From JBBRZF01 sp038236965 (GTDB lineage: Bacteria > Acidobacteriota > Terriglobia > Terriglobales > Acidobacteriaceae): 50,622 nt of DNA. This document shows positions 30,377 through 38,794 of this stretch, piece after piece (the first letter of the stretch is position 1; every line of letters begins with the position of its first letter). The stretch covers positions 1 through 50,622 of the forward strand of contig JBBRZF010000002.1 in assembly GCA_038236965.1 (NCBI GenBank), read 5' to 3'. The notes under the pieces were generated by a model. That model made no database searches and was not told the origin of the DNA. It was given only the letters and a program-made list of their open reading frames with translations. A program made the position numbers and the translations under genes.

Positions 30377-30400
30377 GCTCTTGCTCTTGCTCTTCCCGTT

Positions 30401-31864
30401 CTACTGCACCCGCAACGTCCTCAGCATCTGCTCGTACGTCGGACGCAGTTGACTGAACTGCGGCTCTGGCGCGATGAAGACAAGAAACAGCACCGAGCCA
30501 TCTTGTCGCGGAATCGTCACCAGCCAATCGCGTTCGCGCACTTGCTGGCCGTTTTCCGATTGCAACGGTGATGTGGAAGTCATGTCCACCGAACGTCCCC
30601 TCATGCCATTGACGCGGATCTGCTGTGGACGTCCGTTGGCTTGCATGTCGGGATTCTGACGTTGCAAGGTCTGCACGATCTGGCTGGTCGCCGTATCGAT
30701 ATCCATGCTCCCGCGTTGCGGCTGTGCGCCATTCACCACCACGCCATAGGCGATGGCATTCTGCCCCACTCCGGCAGCCGGAGCGATGGTGATGCCTGCA
30801 CCGTTATCGCCGCCCATCACCTCCCAGTTGCTCGGATAGTTCATGGAGAACGCGCCCTGGTTCAGCGTCTTGAATCCGCCTGCGGGCATGATGTCGCCGC
30901 CCCGGATGGAACCTCCTTGCGCCGACCCGTCATTACCGCCCTGCATCGGTCCGCCGCCGCGCTTCTGCTGCTGCGCGATCTGCTGTGCCGTCAGCGGCCT
31001 CAATCCGTCGGCAACCCTTTTCATCGAAACAAATTCCGAGCTATCAGATCGCGCAAAATTCTTCTTCGGATATCTCTTGATCACGTTCGAAACCGTCTGT
31101 GCTCGATTGCCCGGGTCAGGATGGTCAGAGAGGAATTGCGGTCCGCCACCGCCGCCCTGCTTCGCCAGAACCTGGAAAAATTCCACCATCGCGTAGGGAT
31201 CGTAGCCGGCGTCGTACATGATCTGTGAACCCACCAGGTCGGCTTCTGTCTCGGCCTCGCGCGAGTACTTCATGATGACGCCACCAGCGCCAAGCTGTAT
31301 GCCCAATTGCGCCAGTTGTCCGCCCATCGTATTGCCAAACAGTCCGCCCAGCACTGCGCTACCCAGTGCGCCGCCTATTTGTATCCACTGCGCTTTCGAG
31401 GCTTCACGCATGGAGTGGCGCATCACTACGTGCGAGATCTCGTGCGCCATCACGCCCGCCAGCTCCGACTCGTCCGCCGTCTGGATCGTGCCCAGGTTCA
31501 CGTAGACAGGACCGCCCGGAAGTGCGAATGCATTGATCTCTTTTTGATTTACAACTTTGAATGTATACGGCCAGCGGTATCCCGGGGCCTTCGCCGCCAG
31601 TTGCTGTCCAAGGCGCGAAACATACTGCGACACAGGGCTCGACGACGGCAGGATAGGCAATTGCTTTTCAACTTGCGCCGCAGCTTCGCGGCCGGCCTGT
31701 ATTTCCTGCTCCGGAGTAGCCTTGATGTCACCAACCACTGGCTCAACGCGCCCCGAGGGATCCTGCTTAACGTGCTTCGTCTGCGCCGCGCAAGACGTTG
31801 CGAGGCCCAGCGACAGCATCAGCGCCAACGTAACCGAGCGCATCAACTTGGAATGAATGCTCAT
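30401..31864 (-). CDS. M48 family metalloprotease (BepA/LoiP-like)
   Basis: A 487-residue exported zinc protease. Start ATG 31862-31864 with GGAGG ten bases before; the signal peptide ends around SLGLATSC-AAQ, where either lipobox-type or ordinary cleavage is possible. The M48 core shows NAFALPGGPVYVNLG, the zinc motif HEISH at about 141-145 and the third-ligand region SREAETEADLVGSQIM, then FLSDHPDPGNRAQ. After about 310 a Gln/Gly-rich linker leads to a C-terminal domain (NQGAFSMNYPSNWEVMG ... TLRVQ) that is not part of M48 and resembles PsbP-like or lipoprotein beta-domains. Relatives keep outer-membrane protein assembly in order. A further in-frame start 18 codons upstream is less likely. 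Confidence 0.92.
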   Translation of the reverse strand: MSIHSKLMRSVTLALMLSLGLATSCAAQTKHVKQDPSGRVEPVVGDIKATPEQEIQAGREAAAQVEKQLPILPSSSPVSQYVSRLGQQLAAKAPGYRWPYTFKVVNQKEINAFALPGGPVYVNLGTIQTADESELAGVMAHEISHVVMRHSMREASKAQWIQIGGALGSAVLGGLFGNTMGGQLAQLGIQLGAGGVIMKYSREAETEADLVGSQIMYDAGYDPYAMVEFFQVLAKQGGGGGPQFLSDHPDPGNRAQTVSNVIKRYPKKNFARSDSSEFVSMKRVADGLRPLTAQQIAQQQKRGGGPMQGGNDGSAQGGSIRGGDIMPAGGFKTLNQGAFSMNYPSNWEVMGGDNGAGITIAPAAGVGQNAIAYGVVVNGAQPQRGSMDIDTATSQIVQTLQRQNPDMQANGRPQQIRVNGMRGRSVDMTSTSPLQSENGQQVRERDWLVTIPRQDGSVLFLVFIAPEPQFSQLRPTYEQMLRTLRVQ

Positions 31865-32072
31865 CTTGATCTTGCCTCCGATGGTCTTGCCAACCTGCCA
31901 GGAACGATTGCGTTTCAATTCTGCTTACTTGGATGCATTCCCCTCATCCACCTGTTGGATTCCGGCATTGAATGCTTAGGTTAAGAAACACTGCCGCGCA
32001 CACCAAGTCGCAAAAAATGCGCCGCATTCTTTCGCGACGCCTTTTCCCGTTCAACCTTGGGGGAGGAACTGT

Positions 32073-33254
32073 TTACTTGTGGTCGAGCAGTGGGGTTGCG
32101 CCTAATTCCCGCCCACCGCTTTTCGCACTTTTACCGGCTCTCGCAACCTGCGTGCCGAATTCCGGCCCATACTTTTCCAAAAGCACCGGAACCAGCGCGC
32201 CTTCTGCTTCTTTCACAAAATTCATCTTGTTTTCCGCATCCATATCGATGCGGATGAAGTCGCCGAGCCTTACCTGTCCGGTCGCCACCAGGTTCGCCAG
32301 CGGGAACACAATAAAACGTTCGATGGCACGTTTCAGGTGTCGCGCGCCGTACTTTATGTCGGTGCCTTCCACCAGCAGAAACTGTTTCACCGTCGGCGTG
32401 CAACTGAAGACGAATTGGCTGTTTCCCGTCGCCTGCAGGATGCGCTGCTGTACCATGCCCAGCTCGATTTCAAGTATCTGTTCAAGATGCTCCGCCTTCA
32501 GTGTTCGGAAGACGACGATCTTGTCGATGCGGTTCATGAACTCCGGCGAAAACTTCCTGCGCGCCGCGTCCACCGCTGTGCGATTGATCTTGTCATCAAG
32601 TTTCAGATCGACATTGGACTGACGCTGCGCGAACCCCATGTTGCCGTTCATGAGTTCGTTCATCTCGCCCGCGCCAAGGTTCGACGTCATTACGATGAGG
32701 CATTGCGACAAGTCCACGCGTCGATTGTCACCCAGCGTCAGCGTGGCTTTATCCAGGATGCCGAGCAACAGTTGCCAGAGCGAGTCGCTCGCCTTCTCGA
32801 TTTCGTCAAACAGAAGGATGGAAAGCTTGATCTTCTCCGTATGCCACTGGTTCAGCGCCTCCTGCGTCAGCAGGGGATGCGTTTCGCGATGTCCCAGGTA
32901 TCCCGGAGGAGAGCCGATCAGCTTCGCGATCTCGTGCGAATGCTGGAACTCCGCGCAATCGATCTTGATGATGGCCCGGGGGTCGCCGAATAGCGATTCC
33001 GCAACTGCTTCCACCACGCGCGTCTTGCCCGAGCCCGTAGGCCCCAGGAACAATAGGTTACCTATCGGACGTCCGGGTGCGTTCAGCCCCGCGAGAAACA
33101 TCTGGTAGATCTCGGCTACCTTTTCAATCGCCGCGTCCTGGCCCACGATCTTTCGGCGCAGGGCATTATCAAAGTCCTGCGCGTCATTACTACGGCGGGT
33201 GGGGTCTAACTTCGCATTAAGTCCGGTTTTCATAGGGTCTTGGCCCTTTATCAC
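32073..33254 (-). CDS. ClpB/ClpA-like single AAA+ ATPase
   Basis: A 393-residue protein made of one AAA+ module of the Clp D2 type: Walker A GPTGSGKT at 71-78, Walker B SILLFDEIEKA, sensor MTSNLGAGEM, arginine finger area FSPEFMNRIDKIVVF, and a C-terminal small domain (GARHLKRAIERFIVFPLANL, as in the ClpB D2-small domain). The D1 ATPase and N-domain of ClpA/ClpB are absent, and there is no zinc-finger as in ClpX, so it is a stand-alone unfoldase-like ATPase of unclear target. The start is GTG at 33252-33254 or ATG seven codons later. The divergent upstream region has a 15-bp palindrome. Confidence 0.88.
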   Translation of the reverse strand: MIKGQDPMKTGLNAKLDPTRRSNDAQDFDNALRRKIVGQDAAIEKVAEIYQMFLAGLNAPGRPIGNLLFLGPTGSGKTRVVEAVAESLFGDPRAIIKIDCAEFQHSHEIAKLIGSPPGYLGHRETHPLLTQEALNQWHTEKIKLSILLFDEIEKASDSLWQLLLGILDKATLTLGDNRRVDLSQCLIVMTSNLGAGEMNELMNGNMGFAQRQSNVDLKLDDKINRTAVDAARRKFSPEFMNRIDKIVVFRTLKAEHLEQILEIELGMVQQRILQATGNSQFVFSCTPTVKQFLLVEGTDIKYGARHLKRAIERFIVFPLANLVATGQVRLGDFIRIDMDAENKMNFVKEAEGALVPVLLEKYGPEFGTQVARAGKSAKSGGRELGATPLLDHK

Positions 33255-33632
33255 TTCTTTACTTTCGGGGCCCGGTCTCCAACGTTCAGAGACTTAACTC
33301 TTTCCGATGAGATGGAGCGCGCACGATTTGAGTTGTCAACTCAGTTGTGCCCGTTGTGCAAAACTCGCGAGTCAGCAATAACGCCCCCGCTGAACTTGTT
33401 AGATGCGGAAACCCGCCGCACGACTCCTCCCCTTTTTCGGATCCACGGGCAAGCATCCCTGGCGCGGCACCCAGCGTCTTAATTCTCAGGTTCAGTGTAG
33501 ATGCTGGTTTCTTGGACTCGCTTGCCTCGAAGATCGGAGATTGTCATCTTCATCGTTCGCCTTCTTCATTCCTAGGGTTTCCCACGTAATCGCGAACGCT
33601 TGGCGCCGTGCTAGTATCCAGCTTCAACTCTG
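33255..33632. promoter_or_regulatory. divergent intergenic region with palindrome
   Basis: This 378-bp gap lies between the divergent ATPase and DUF4015 genes. It holds a 15-bp perfect palindrome TGAGTTG-T-CAACTCA at 33329-33343, about 75 bp before the ATPase start, a candidate operator. TAGTAT at 33612-33617 could be the -10 for the plus-strand gene, starting transcription about nine bases before its ATG. Otherwise I see no gene. Confidence 0.45.
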
Positions 33633-35195
33633 ATGTTTCTGGATCGTAATTTGCGTAAGCCATCGCTCTCTGTCGGTGCAAGCCTCGCAGCCGTTATCGC
33701 GCTCGCTGCGATTATTTTCTTTTCCATCGTGCCAGCCAGGCTGACACGCGGTTCGTCCTCCTCCGGCAACCCTCCGGCGACTGCGCGATCCGTAGTCTCG
33801 CCGCAGCAACTTTCGGCGACCACCATTCCCGAGACCGCTGCCCCCGTCGCGCCCAGCGCATCATCCAAGCCCGTGGTCGTTCCCGGAACCGCTCAATACG
33901 ACGTTAAGAAGGGAGACAGTGTTTCCTCCATCGTCCATCGCTATCTTTCCTCGACATCGTTCATGACCGGAAAAGAGCTTGAGACCGAGTTGCGAAAATC
34001 AAACGATATAAAAGGTATGTGGCCCAAGCCCGGCACCCTGCTGGTGATTCCCGGTTTCCAGGCGGAGCCTTGGGTAGAGAAATCAGTTGCCGTTCCAAAA
34101 GATTTTGAGGTCCGTGCCGTTTATTTCACCGGCATCATGGCGGGCAGCGCTCGCGGACTCGACATCATTCGTCGCTGGCGACAGGCTGGCGGCAACGCCG
34201 TCGTCTTCGACATCAAGGACAGCGACGGACTCCTCAGCATTCCCTTCGACCATCCCCTTGCACCCACGGCAAAGAACACGCCCCTGCGCAATCTCGCCAA
34301 GTTCACGCGCTTCGTTCACTCACAGAACATGCACGCGATTGCGCGCATCGCCGTCTTCCGCGACGAGCACATGGCCGTGCATCATCCCGAATTGACCGTC
34401 CGTTCGCGTCGCTCTGGCGAGCCTTGGAAAGAGAATGGCAAACTCGTTTGGACCGATCCATCCCATCCCGAGATTTGGGATTACAACATCGCACTCGCGC
34501 GCTTCGCCGCCGAAAGTGGCGCCGACGAGATTCAATTCGACTACGTGCGCTTCCCCGCCGAAGGCGAACAGAAGGACGCAAAGTTCGTTTACCAGACTAC
34601 GCATCCTGAATGGAAGCGCGCCGACGTCATCGCTCACTTCCTCGAGAAGGCTCACGCCCAGACCCAGGCAAAGGGCGTTCTTCTTTCGCTCGATGTCTTC
34701 GGAGTCATGGCATGGCAGCGTGACGTCGATCTCGCTCACACCGGGCAGGACATCCCGCTCATGGCAAAGCATTGCGACATTCTTTCGCCCATGATCTATC
34801 CTTCCCACTTCTTTGGAATGGACGGATACGCGCTTCCCGGTGACGCCCCGGAACATTTCATCGGCGCCTCCATGGAACGCTTCCAGAAGATCACCGTCGG
34901 TAGCGGCGTCGTGCTTCGCCCCTGGCTGCAAGCCTTTGGCTGGAAGACCAGGACCTACTCGCCCGAATACATCCTCACCCAGGTCCGCGTGAGCAAGGAA
35001 CATTCCGGCAATGGCTTCCTGTTCTGGAATGCCAATAATGATTACAGCAAGCCTTTCACCGCCATGCCGGAGATGGCCAAAACGCCCGGCAAATTTTACC
35101 GCGGTGACGAGGTAAACGGTCCTCCTCGGGCCAAAGTCGCGGAAGCCAGCAAGGTGTCTCCTGCACCTGTATCTCCTGCGCCTAAAGACAACTGA
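33633..35195 (+). CDS. LysM-like plus DUF4015 glycoside-hydrolase-like protein
   Basis: A 520-residue protein with an N-terminal membrane anchor or uncleaved signal (about 17-35), a Ser/Pro/Ala-rich linker, and a LysM-like segment at about 86-141 (YDVKKGDSVSSIVHRYL ... WPKPGTLLVIPG) of the kind that binds peptidoglycan. From about 158 to 490 is a TIM-barrel domain of the DUF4015 type (AVYFTGIMAGSARGLDIIRR, VFDIKDSDG, EIQFDYVRFPAEG, LSLDVFGVMAW, SPMIYPSHF), thought to be a glycoside hydrolase. A role in cell-wall or exopolysaccharide turnover in the periplasm follows. The tail is Pro/Ala-rich. No Shine-Dalgarno sequence is visible before ATG 33633. Confidence 0.88.
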   Translation: MFLDRNLRKPSLSVGASLAAVIALAAIIFFSIVPARLTRGSSSSGNPPATARSVVSPQQLSATTIPETAAPVAPSASSKPVVVPGTAQYDVKKGDSVSSIVHRYLSSTSFMTGKELETELRKSNDIKGMWPKPGTLLVIPGFQAEPWVEKSVAVPKDFEVRAVYFTGIMAGSARGLDIIRRWRQAGGNAVVFDIKDSDGLLSIPFDHPLAPTAKNTPLRNLAKFTRFVHSQNMHAIARIAVFRDEHMAVHHPELTVRSRRSGEPWKENGKLVWTDPSHPEIWDYNIALARFAAESGADEIQFDYVRFPAEGEQKDAKFVYQTTHPEWKRADVIAHFLEKAHAQTQAKGVLLSLDVFGVMAWQRDVDLAHTGQDIPLMAKHCDILSPMIYPSHFFGMDGYALPGDAPEHFIGASMERFQKITVGSGVVLRPWLQAFGWKTRTYSPEYILTQVRVSKEHSGNGFLFWNANNDYSKPFTAMPEMAKTPGKFYRGDEVNGPPRAKVAEASKVSPAPVSPAPKDN

Positions 35196-35223
35196 GTTCG
35201 CTCCGCCACCTCTTTTCTCAAGT

Positions 35224-35265
35224 TGAGCGATATTGCTCAGATTCCACTTTCTGGAAGCGTATTAT
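35224..35265 (+). promoter_or_regulatory. CRP-geometry palindrome and -10 before regulator gene
   Basis: TGAGC-N6-GCTCA at 35224-35239 has the arm length and 6-bp spacer of CRP sites. TATTAT at 35260-35265 would be the -10, placing the palindrome centre near -41. It may be an autoregulatory site for the Crp/Fnr gene behind it. Confidence 0.45.
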
Positions 35266-35357
35266 CAACTAGTAAATAGCCTCCACAACTTCTGTCGCGC
35301 TTCCGGGGCGGCTGACCTTTGCGGACCTCACCAGGGTTGATCGGCAAAGGATTCTTC

Positions 35358-36116
35358 ATGCTTCCTCTCTCTTTTCAGAAACCACCTCCCATACGGAAAA
35401 CTGGAAATGTGCTGCTCGATCTGCTCACGCCTGAAGAACGTCAACGTCTTCTACCCAACTCCGAATCGATTCCCCTTCCGTTAAAAGCCATCTTGACGCC
35501 GCAAGGCGCTGTGATCGAATACTGCTATTTCCCCACCGCTGGCATGATTTCCATGACTGCGGAGATGCAGGGTGGAGACAGTGTCGAAGTCGGATTAGCC
35601 GGTAAAGAAGGATTCGTCGGCGTGCCCATCGTGCTCGGGAATGATTGCTCGGAATTTTGCGCAAACGTACAAGTGGCGGGAAATGCGATTCGCGTCGCCG
35701 CCGCCGAGCTCCGCACAGCCATAGGCGCGCACCCGGCTTTTCGCGATTGCCTGCTTCTTCACGCCAATGTGCAGTTCTCCGTAGTCACCCAGTGCTCGGC
35801 GTGCAACGCCTTGCACAGCGCGGAACAGCGTCTTGCGCGCTGGCTGCTCATGGTGCACGACCGCATCGACACAAACGACCTTCCGCTCACCCACGAACTG
35901 CTCGCACAAATGCTCGGCACCCGCCGTGCCACCGTCACCTTCGTCGCCGGAGCACTCGAGCGCGCTGGCCTCATCATCCAGACACGCGGCAGCATCCATA
36001 TCCTTAACGCAGCCAATCTGCAAAAAGCAGCCTGCGAGTGCTACGCGCGCATACGACGCATGGACCCGGACCTGCTCTCCACAGAAGCAGACACAGATAG
36101 ACTTGCCCGCGCTTAA
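35358..36116 (+). CDS. Crp/Fnr family transcriptional regulator
   Basis: A 252-residue regulator starting MLPLSFQKPPPIRKTGN (ATG 35358, AAAGGA six bases before). The N-terminal part is a cyclic-nucleotide-binding-type beta-barrel (EYCYFPTAGMISMTAEMQGGDSVEVGLAGKEG in short pieces) followed by the dimer helix and a C-terminal winged helix (LTHELLAQMLGTRRATVTFVAGAL). There is no N-terminal cysteine cluster as in FNR, and the cAMP-contact residues of CRP are not evident, so the ligand is unknown. The recognition helix (TRRATVTFVAGAL) differs from the E-x2-SR of FNR/CRP. Palindromes of Crp/Fnr style occur before this gene and before the hemerythrin gene. Confidence 0.9.
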   Translation: MLPLSFQKPPPIRKTGNVLLDLLTPEERQRLLPNSESIPLPLKAILTPQGAVIEYCYFPTAGMISMTAEMQGGDSVEVGLAGKEGFVGVPIVLGNDCSEFCANVQVAGNAIRVAAAELRTAIGAHPAFRDCLLLHANVQFSVVTQCSACNALHSAEQRLARWLLMVHDRIDTNDLPLTHELLAQMLGTRRATVTFVAGALERAGLIIQTRGSIHILNAANLQKAACECYARIRRMDPDLLSTEADTDRLARA

Positions 36117-36209
36117 CGCTCCCCAGAGACAACCAACCTCCGCCATCTTCTGCACCTTCTGTTCGCTACCGAACCGACTGACCCGCTCGTAATAAGCCAT
36201 TATGGTGGA

Positions 36210-36713
36210 ATGCAGCGTCGCTCCCTCAATTGCTGGAAAGAGATTGCCGCCTACCTGGGTTGTGGAGTTCGAACCGCACAACGCTGGGAGGGGAATCTTG
36301 GCCTGCCCGTTCGTCGTCCCAATAGCAGTGAATACCGCATCGTCGTCGCCTTCGAAGACGAACTCGATACCTGGCGCGAGTTGTGGAGTAAGGCAGACGT
36401 CTCCAAGGCAGAGGCCTTCTCCATCTCCCTGCACAAACTGGAAGCAGACATTCTGACCCTGCAGACGATGGTTCGCAAAAGGGCCCGCGAAGGAAATGTT
36501 CGCTCCATCGTGATCACCTTCGACCAAGGTTCTACCGACGATCAAGACAGTAAGACACTGGCTCCGGTACTGAAGTCGCAAAACGATATGAAGAGTGCCG
36601 CGGCCACGCGCAAAGCCGGAAACTCGGCAAAGCAGGCAGACAGTCTCTTGTCCAACCCGGGATTAGTCAGAAGAAAAGAACTCACCGATTCCACCTCGCA
36701 GCAGAAGATTTAG
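36210..36713 (+). CDS. HTH protein, acidobacterial WKEIAAYLG type
   Basis: A 167-residue protein whose first 40 residues form a MerR/excisionase-like helix-turn-helix (LNCWKEIAAYLGCGVRTAQ, RWEGNLGLPVRRP). This same HTH precedes TPR or kinase domains in many acidobacterial proteins, but here the rest is a short charged region (about 45-95, with helix LHKLEADILTLQTMVRKR) and a low-complexity tail rich in Ser, Lys and Gln. It may be a small DNA-binding protein. It follows the Crp/Fnr gene by 93 bp in the same direction. No ribosome binding site of note. Confidence 0.75.
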   Translation: MQRRSLNCWKEIAAYLGCGVRTAQRWEGNLGLPVRRPNSSEYRIVVAFEDELDTWRELWSKADVSKAEAFSISLHKLEADILTLQTMVRKRAREGNVRSIVITFDQGSTDDQDSKTLAPVLKSQNDMKSAAATRKAGNSAKQADSLLSNPGLVRRKELTDSTSQQKI

Positions 36714-36896
36714 TAAACAGATCCAGAAAGATAATTCGTCGGTCCCGTCAGGCGTGAGGCATAGCTCGCCCAAATTCAGAGTTGTTCGATTTGGTCTCTC
36801 AGACCCCGATTTACCTTCGCGACTGCAATAGCAGGAATCTAAGATAAACAGATATAATCGTAATTCCAGCCCGCGTTTCTCTTGGCCGAATTTCGA

Positions 36897-36926
36897 TTGC
36901 GCTTGTGTTGCTTCCCGGTCTATAAC
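36897..36926 (+). promoter_or_regulatory. promoter of ilvE
   Basis: TTGCGC at 36897-36902, an 18-bp spacer, and TATAAC at 36921-36926. It predicts a leader of about 64 nt before the ATG at 36997. Confidence 0.55.
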
Positions 36927-36996
36927 TCTGCCGGGCTCAGAGCGTCGAACGACGACCAAGCCAGACTCGCAGGGGCGGAACTACGAAGGAGTGCGC

Positions 36997-37947
36997 ATGG
37001 CGATTACGAAGTCAGACAAGATTTGGCACAACGGAAAATTTATTGCCTGGGACGAAGCGACTCTCCACGTCATGTCGCACGTCGTCAACTATGGCTCTTC
37101 GGTCTTCGAAGGCGTCCGTTGTTACCAATTGCCGGACGGTCCCGCCATTTTCCGTGCCGCCGAGCACATGCAGCGTCTGCTCGATTCCGCTAAGATCTAT
37201 CGCATTCCCACCGAGTTCACCCGCGAACAGCTTGTCGAAGCCGCCGTCGAACTGGTGCGCGTCAATGGCATCTATCCCTGCTATCTGCGCCCCATCATCC
37301 TCCGCGGATACGGCGAGATTGGCGTCAATCCCTTCAACTCGCCCACAGAGGTCTACATGTGCAACTACGCATGGGGCAAGTATCTCGGCAAGGGCGCAGT
37401 GGAAGACGGCGTCGATGTCTGCGTCTCCTCGTGGACGCGCATGGCGCCCAACACCATGCCCGCCATGGCCAAGGCTGGCGCCAACTACATGAACTCCCAG
37501 CTCATTAAGATGGAGGCCATCCTCAACGGATACGTCGAAGGCATCGCCCTCGACGCCAATGGCTACGTCTCGGAAGGCTCCGGCGAGAACCTCTTCCTCG
37601 TCCGCAACGGGGTCTTGCTGACCGCGCCGCTCGGCAACTCCGTACTTCCCGGCATCACGCGCGATTCCGTCATACGCATCGCCCGCGACCTCGGAATCCC
37701 CGTCGTCGAGCAGATGCTTCCCCGCGAAATGCTCTACATCTCCGACGAAGTCTTCTTCACCGGAACCGCCGCCGAGATCACCCCTATCCGTTCCGTCGAC
37801 AAGATTCAGGTCGGCATCGGCAAAATGGGCCCCGTCACCAAGGCCCTCCACGGAGAATTCTTCAGCATCCTCGAAGGCAAGAAAGCCGACCGCCACAATT
37901 GGCTCACGCCCGTCACTATCGACAAGAAACAGCCCGTCACCGTCTAA
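36997..37947 (+). CDS. ilvE: branched-chain amino acid aminotransferase
   Basis: A 316-residue class IV aminotransferase that makes Val, Leu and Ile from their 2-oxo acids with glutamate. The start is ATG 36997 with AAGGAG five to six bases upstream. Recognisable are the opening IWHNGKFIAWDEATLHVMSH, YGSSVFEGVRCY, RPIILRGYGEIGVNP, the PLP lysine Lys159 (PAMAKAGANYMNSQ), the phosphate-binding SEGSGENLFLV and the TGTAAEITPI segment. Length agrees with the E. coli enzyme (about 309). It has its own promoter and a terminator behind it, and no other branched-chain pathway gene adjoins. Confidence 0.95.
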   Translation: MAITKSDKIWHNGKFIAWDEATLHVMSHVVNYGSSVFEGVRCYQLPDGPAIFRAAEHMQRLLDSAKIYRIPTEFTREQLVEAAVELVRVNGIYPCYLRPIILRGYGEIGVNPFNSPTEVYMCNYAWGKYLGKGAVEDGVDVCVSSWTRMAPNTMPAMAKAGANYMNSQLIKMEAILNGYVEGIALDANGYVSEGSGENLFLVRNGVLLTAPLGNSVLPGITRDSVIRIARDLGIPVVEQMLPREMLYISDEVFFTGTAAEITPIRSVDKIQVGIGKMGPVTKALHGEFFSILEGKKADRHNWLTPVTIDKKQPVTV

Positions 37948-37977
37948 GTTTTTGGACGGCCCAGTTCGAACAATTCC

Positions 37978-38000
37978 GGCGGCCTTCGGGCCGCCTTCCT
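37978..38000 (+). terminator. ilvE terminator
   Basis: GGCGGCC / GGCCGCC with a TTCG loop, followed by TTCCT. Confidence 0.8.
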
Positions 38001-38067
38001 CATGCGCGGCGCAGGGCGAGCGCCCTCGCTCGCCGCTTCTTACCTCGCCCTCCGCTCTTGACCTTTG

Positions 38068-38153
38068 TTCTCCGGTTCGCGGGCTCGCCGGTTCTCCCGT
38101 TTCCTCGTCACGACTCTCTTGCTGACGTCCGACCTCCGACGACTTACGTCTGC
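38068..38153 (+). repeat. period-7 CTCCGGTT and GACGTCC words
   Basis: 38068-38099 holds TTCTCCGG, TTCGCGG, GCTCGCC, GGTTCTC words; 38124-38153 holds GACGTCC, GACCTCC, GACGACT, TACGTCT. They are members of the families at 42674 and 19893. Confidence 0.7.
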
Positions 38154-38194
38154 TTTGCGGTAGAATTCCCCAAGCATCACGAGGATGGAAAACT

Positions 38195-38725
38195 ATGGAT
38201 ACAGCCAGCAAGCCAGCCATGACACCGGAGTTCGCAGTAGGACTTCGCGACTTCCTTCTCACCAGCGTTGAGAACGAGTTCAACACGACCAAAAAAGTCG
38301 TCGCCGCTGTCCCCGCCGGAGATTATCGTCCCGACCCCAAATCGAAGACGGCCGCCGAACTCGCCAAGCACATCGTGGAAGTAGAAGTGCAATTTCTCCA
38401 CGAGATCGCCAACCTGGAATTCAAAATGGAAAGCTCTTTCAAGGACATTCCCAACGACATCGCCGGACTCGTCAAGTGGTATGAGACCGAGTTTCCCAAA
38501 GCCGTCGCCCGCGTTCGCAGCATGACTGCGGAACAACTCGTCACCCCAGTGGATTTCTACGGCATGATGAAACTTCCCGCCGTCGCCTATCTCACCTTCG
38601 TCGAGAAGCACGGCATACATCATCGCGGACAGCTTGCCACCTACCTGCGTCCCATGGGCGGCAAAGTTCCCAGCATCTACGGCGGCAGCGCCGACGAACC
38701 TTTCACCGGCGCGCCCCCCGCATAA
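38195..38725 (+). CDS. DinB family protein
   Basis: A 176-residue four-helix DinB/YfiT-like protein. Metal-ligand histidines can be seen at KHIVEVEVQ in the first part and in HGIHHRGQLATYLRPMG near 140-156, the typical closing helix of the family. DinB-like proteins bind a divalent metal; some are thiol transferases (bacillithiol or mycothiol dependent), most have no known substrate. GAGGATGG precedes the ATG at 38195 by about nine bases and TAGAAT at 38161 may be the -10. Not to be mistaken for DNA polymerase IV. Confidence 0.9.
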   Translation: MDTASKPAMTPEFAVGLRDFLLTSVENEFNTTKKVVAAVPAGDYRPDPKSKTAAELAKHIVEVEVQFLHEIANLEFKMESSFKDIPNDIAGLVKWYETEFPKAVARVRSMTAEQLVTPVDFYGMMKLPAVAYLTFVEKHGIHHRGQLATYLRPMGGKVPSIYGGSADEPFTGAPPA

Positions 38726-38745
38726 ACGCTTCTATTCCACGCATC

Positions 38746-38785
38746 AAAAAAGCTCCGTCCTCAAAGACGGAGCTTTCTTGTTTGT
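38746..38785. terminator. bidirectional terminator DinB / P450
   Basis: AAAGCTCCGTC and GACGGAGCTTT make an 11-bp perfect stem; A-run on the left and T-rich tail on the right serve both strands. Confidence 0.92.
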
Positions 38786-38794
38786 CTTAAGTCC

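Noticed and set aside
38195..38725. DNA polymerase IV (also called DinB)
   Set aside because: Size of 176 residues and HGIHHRGQLATYLR show the four-helix DinB/YfiT family, not a polymerase.
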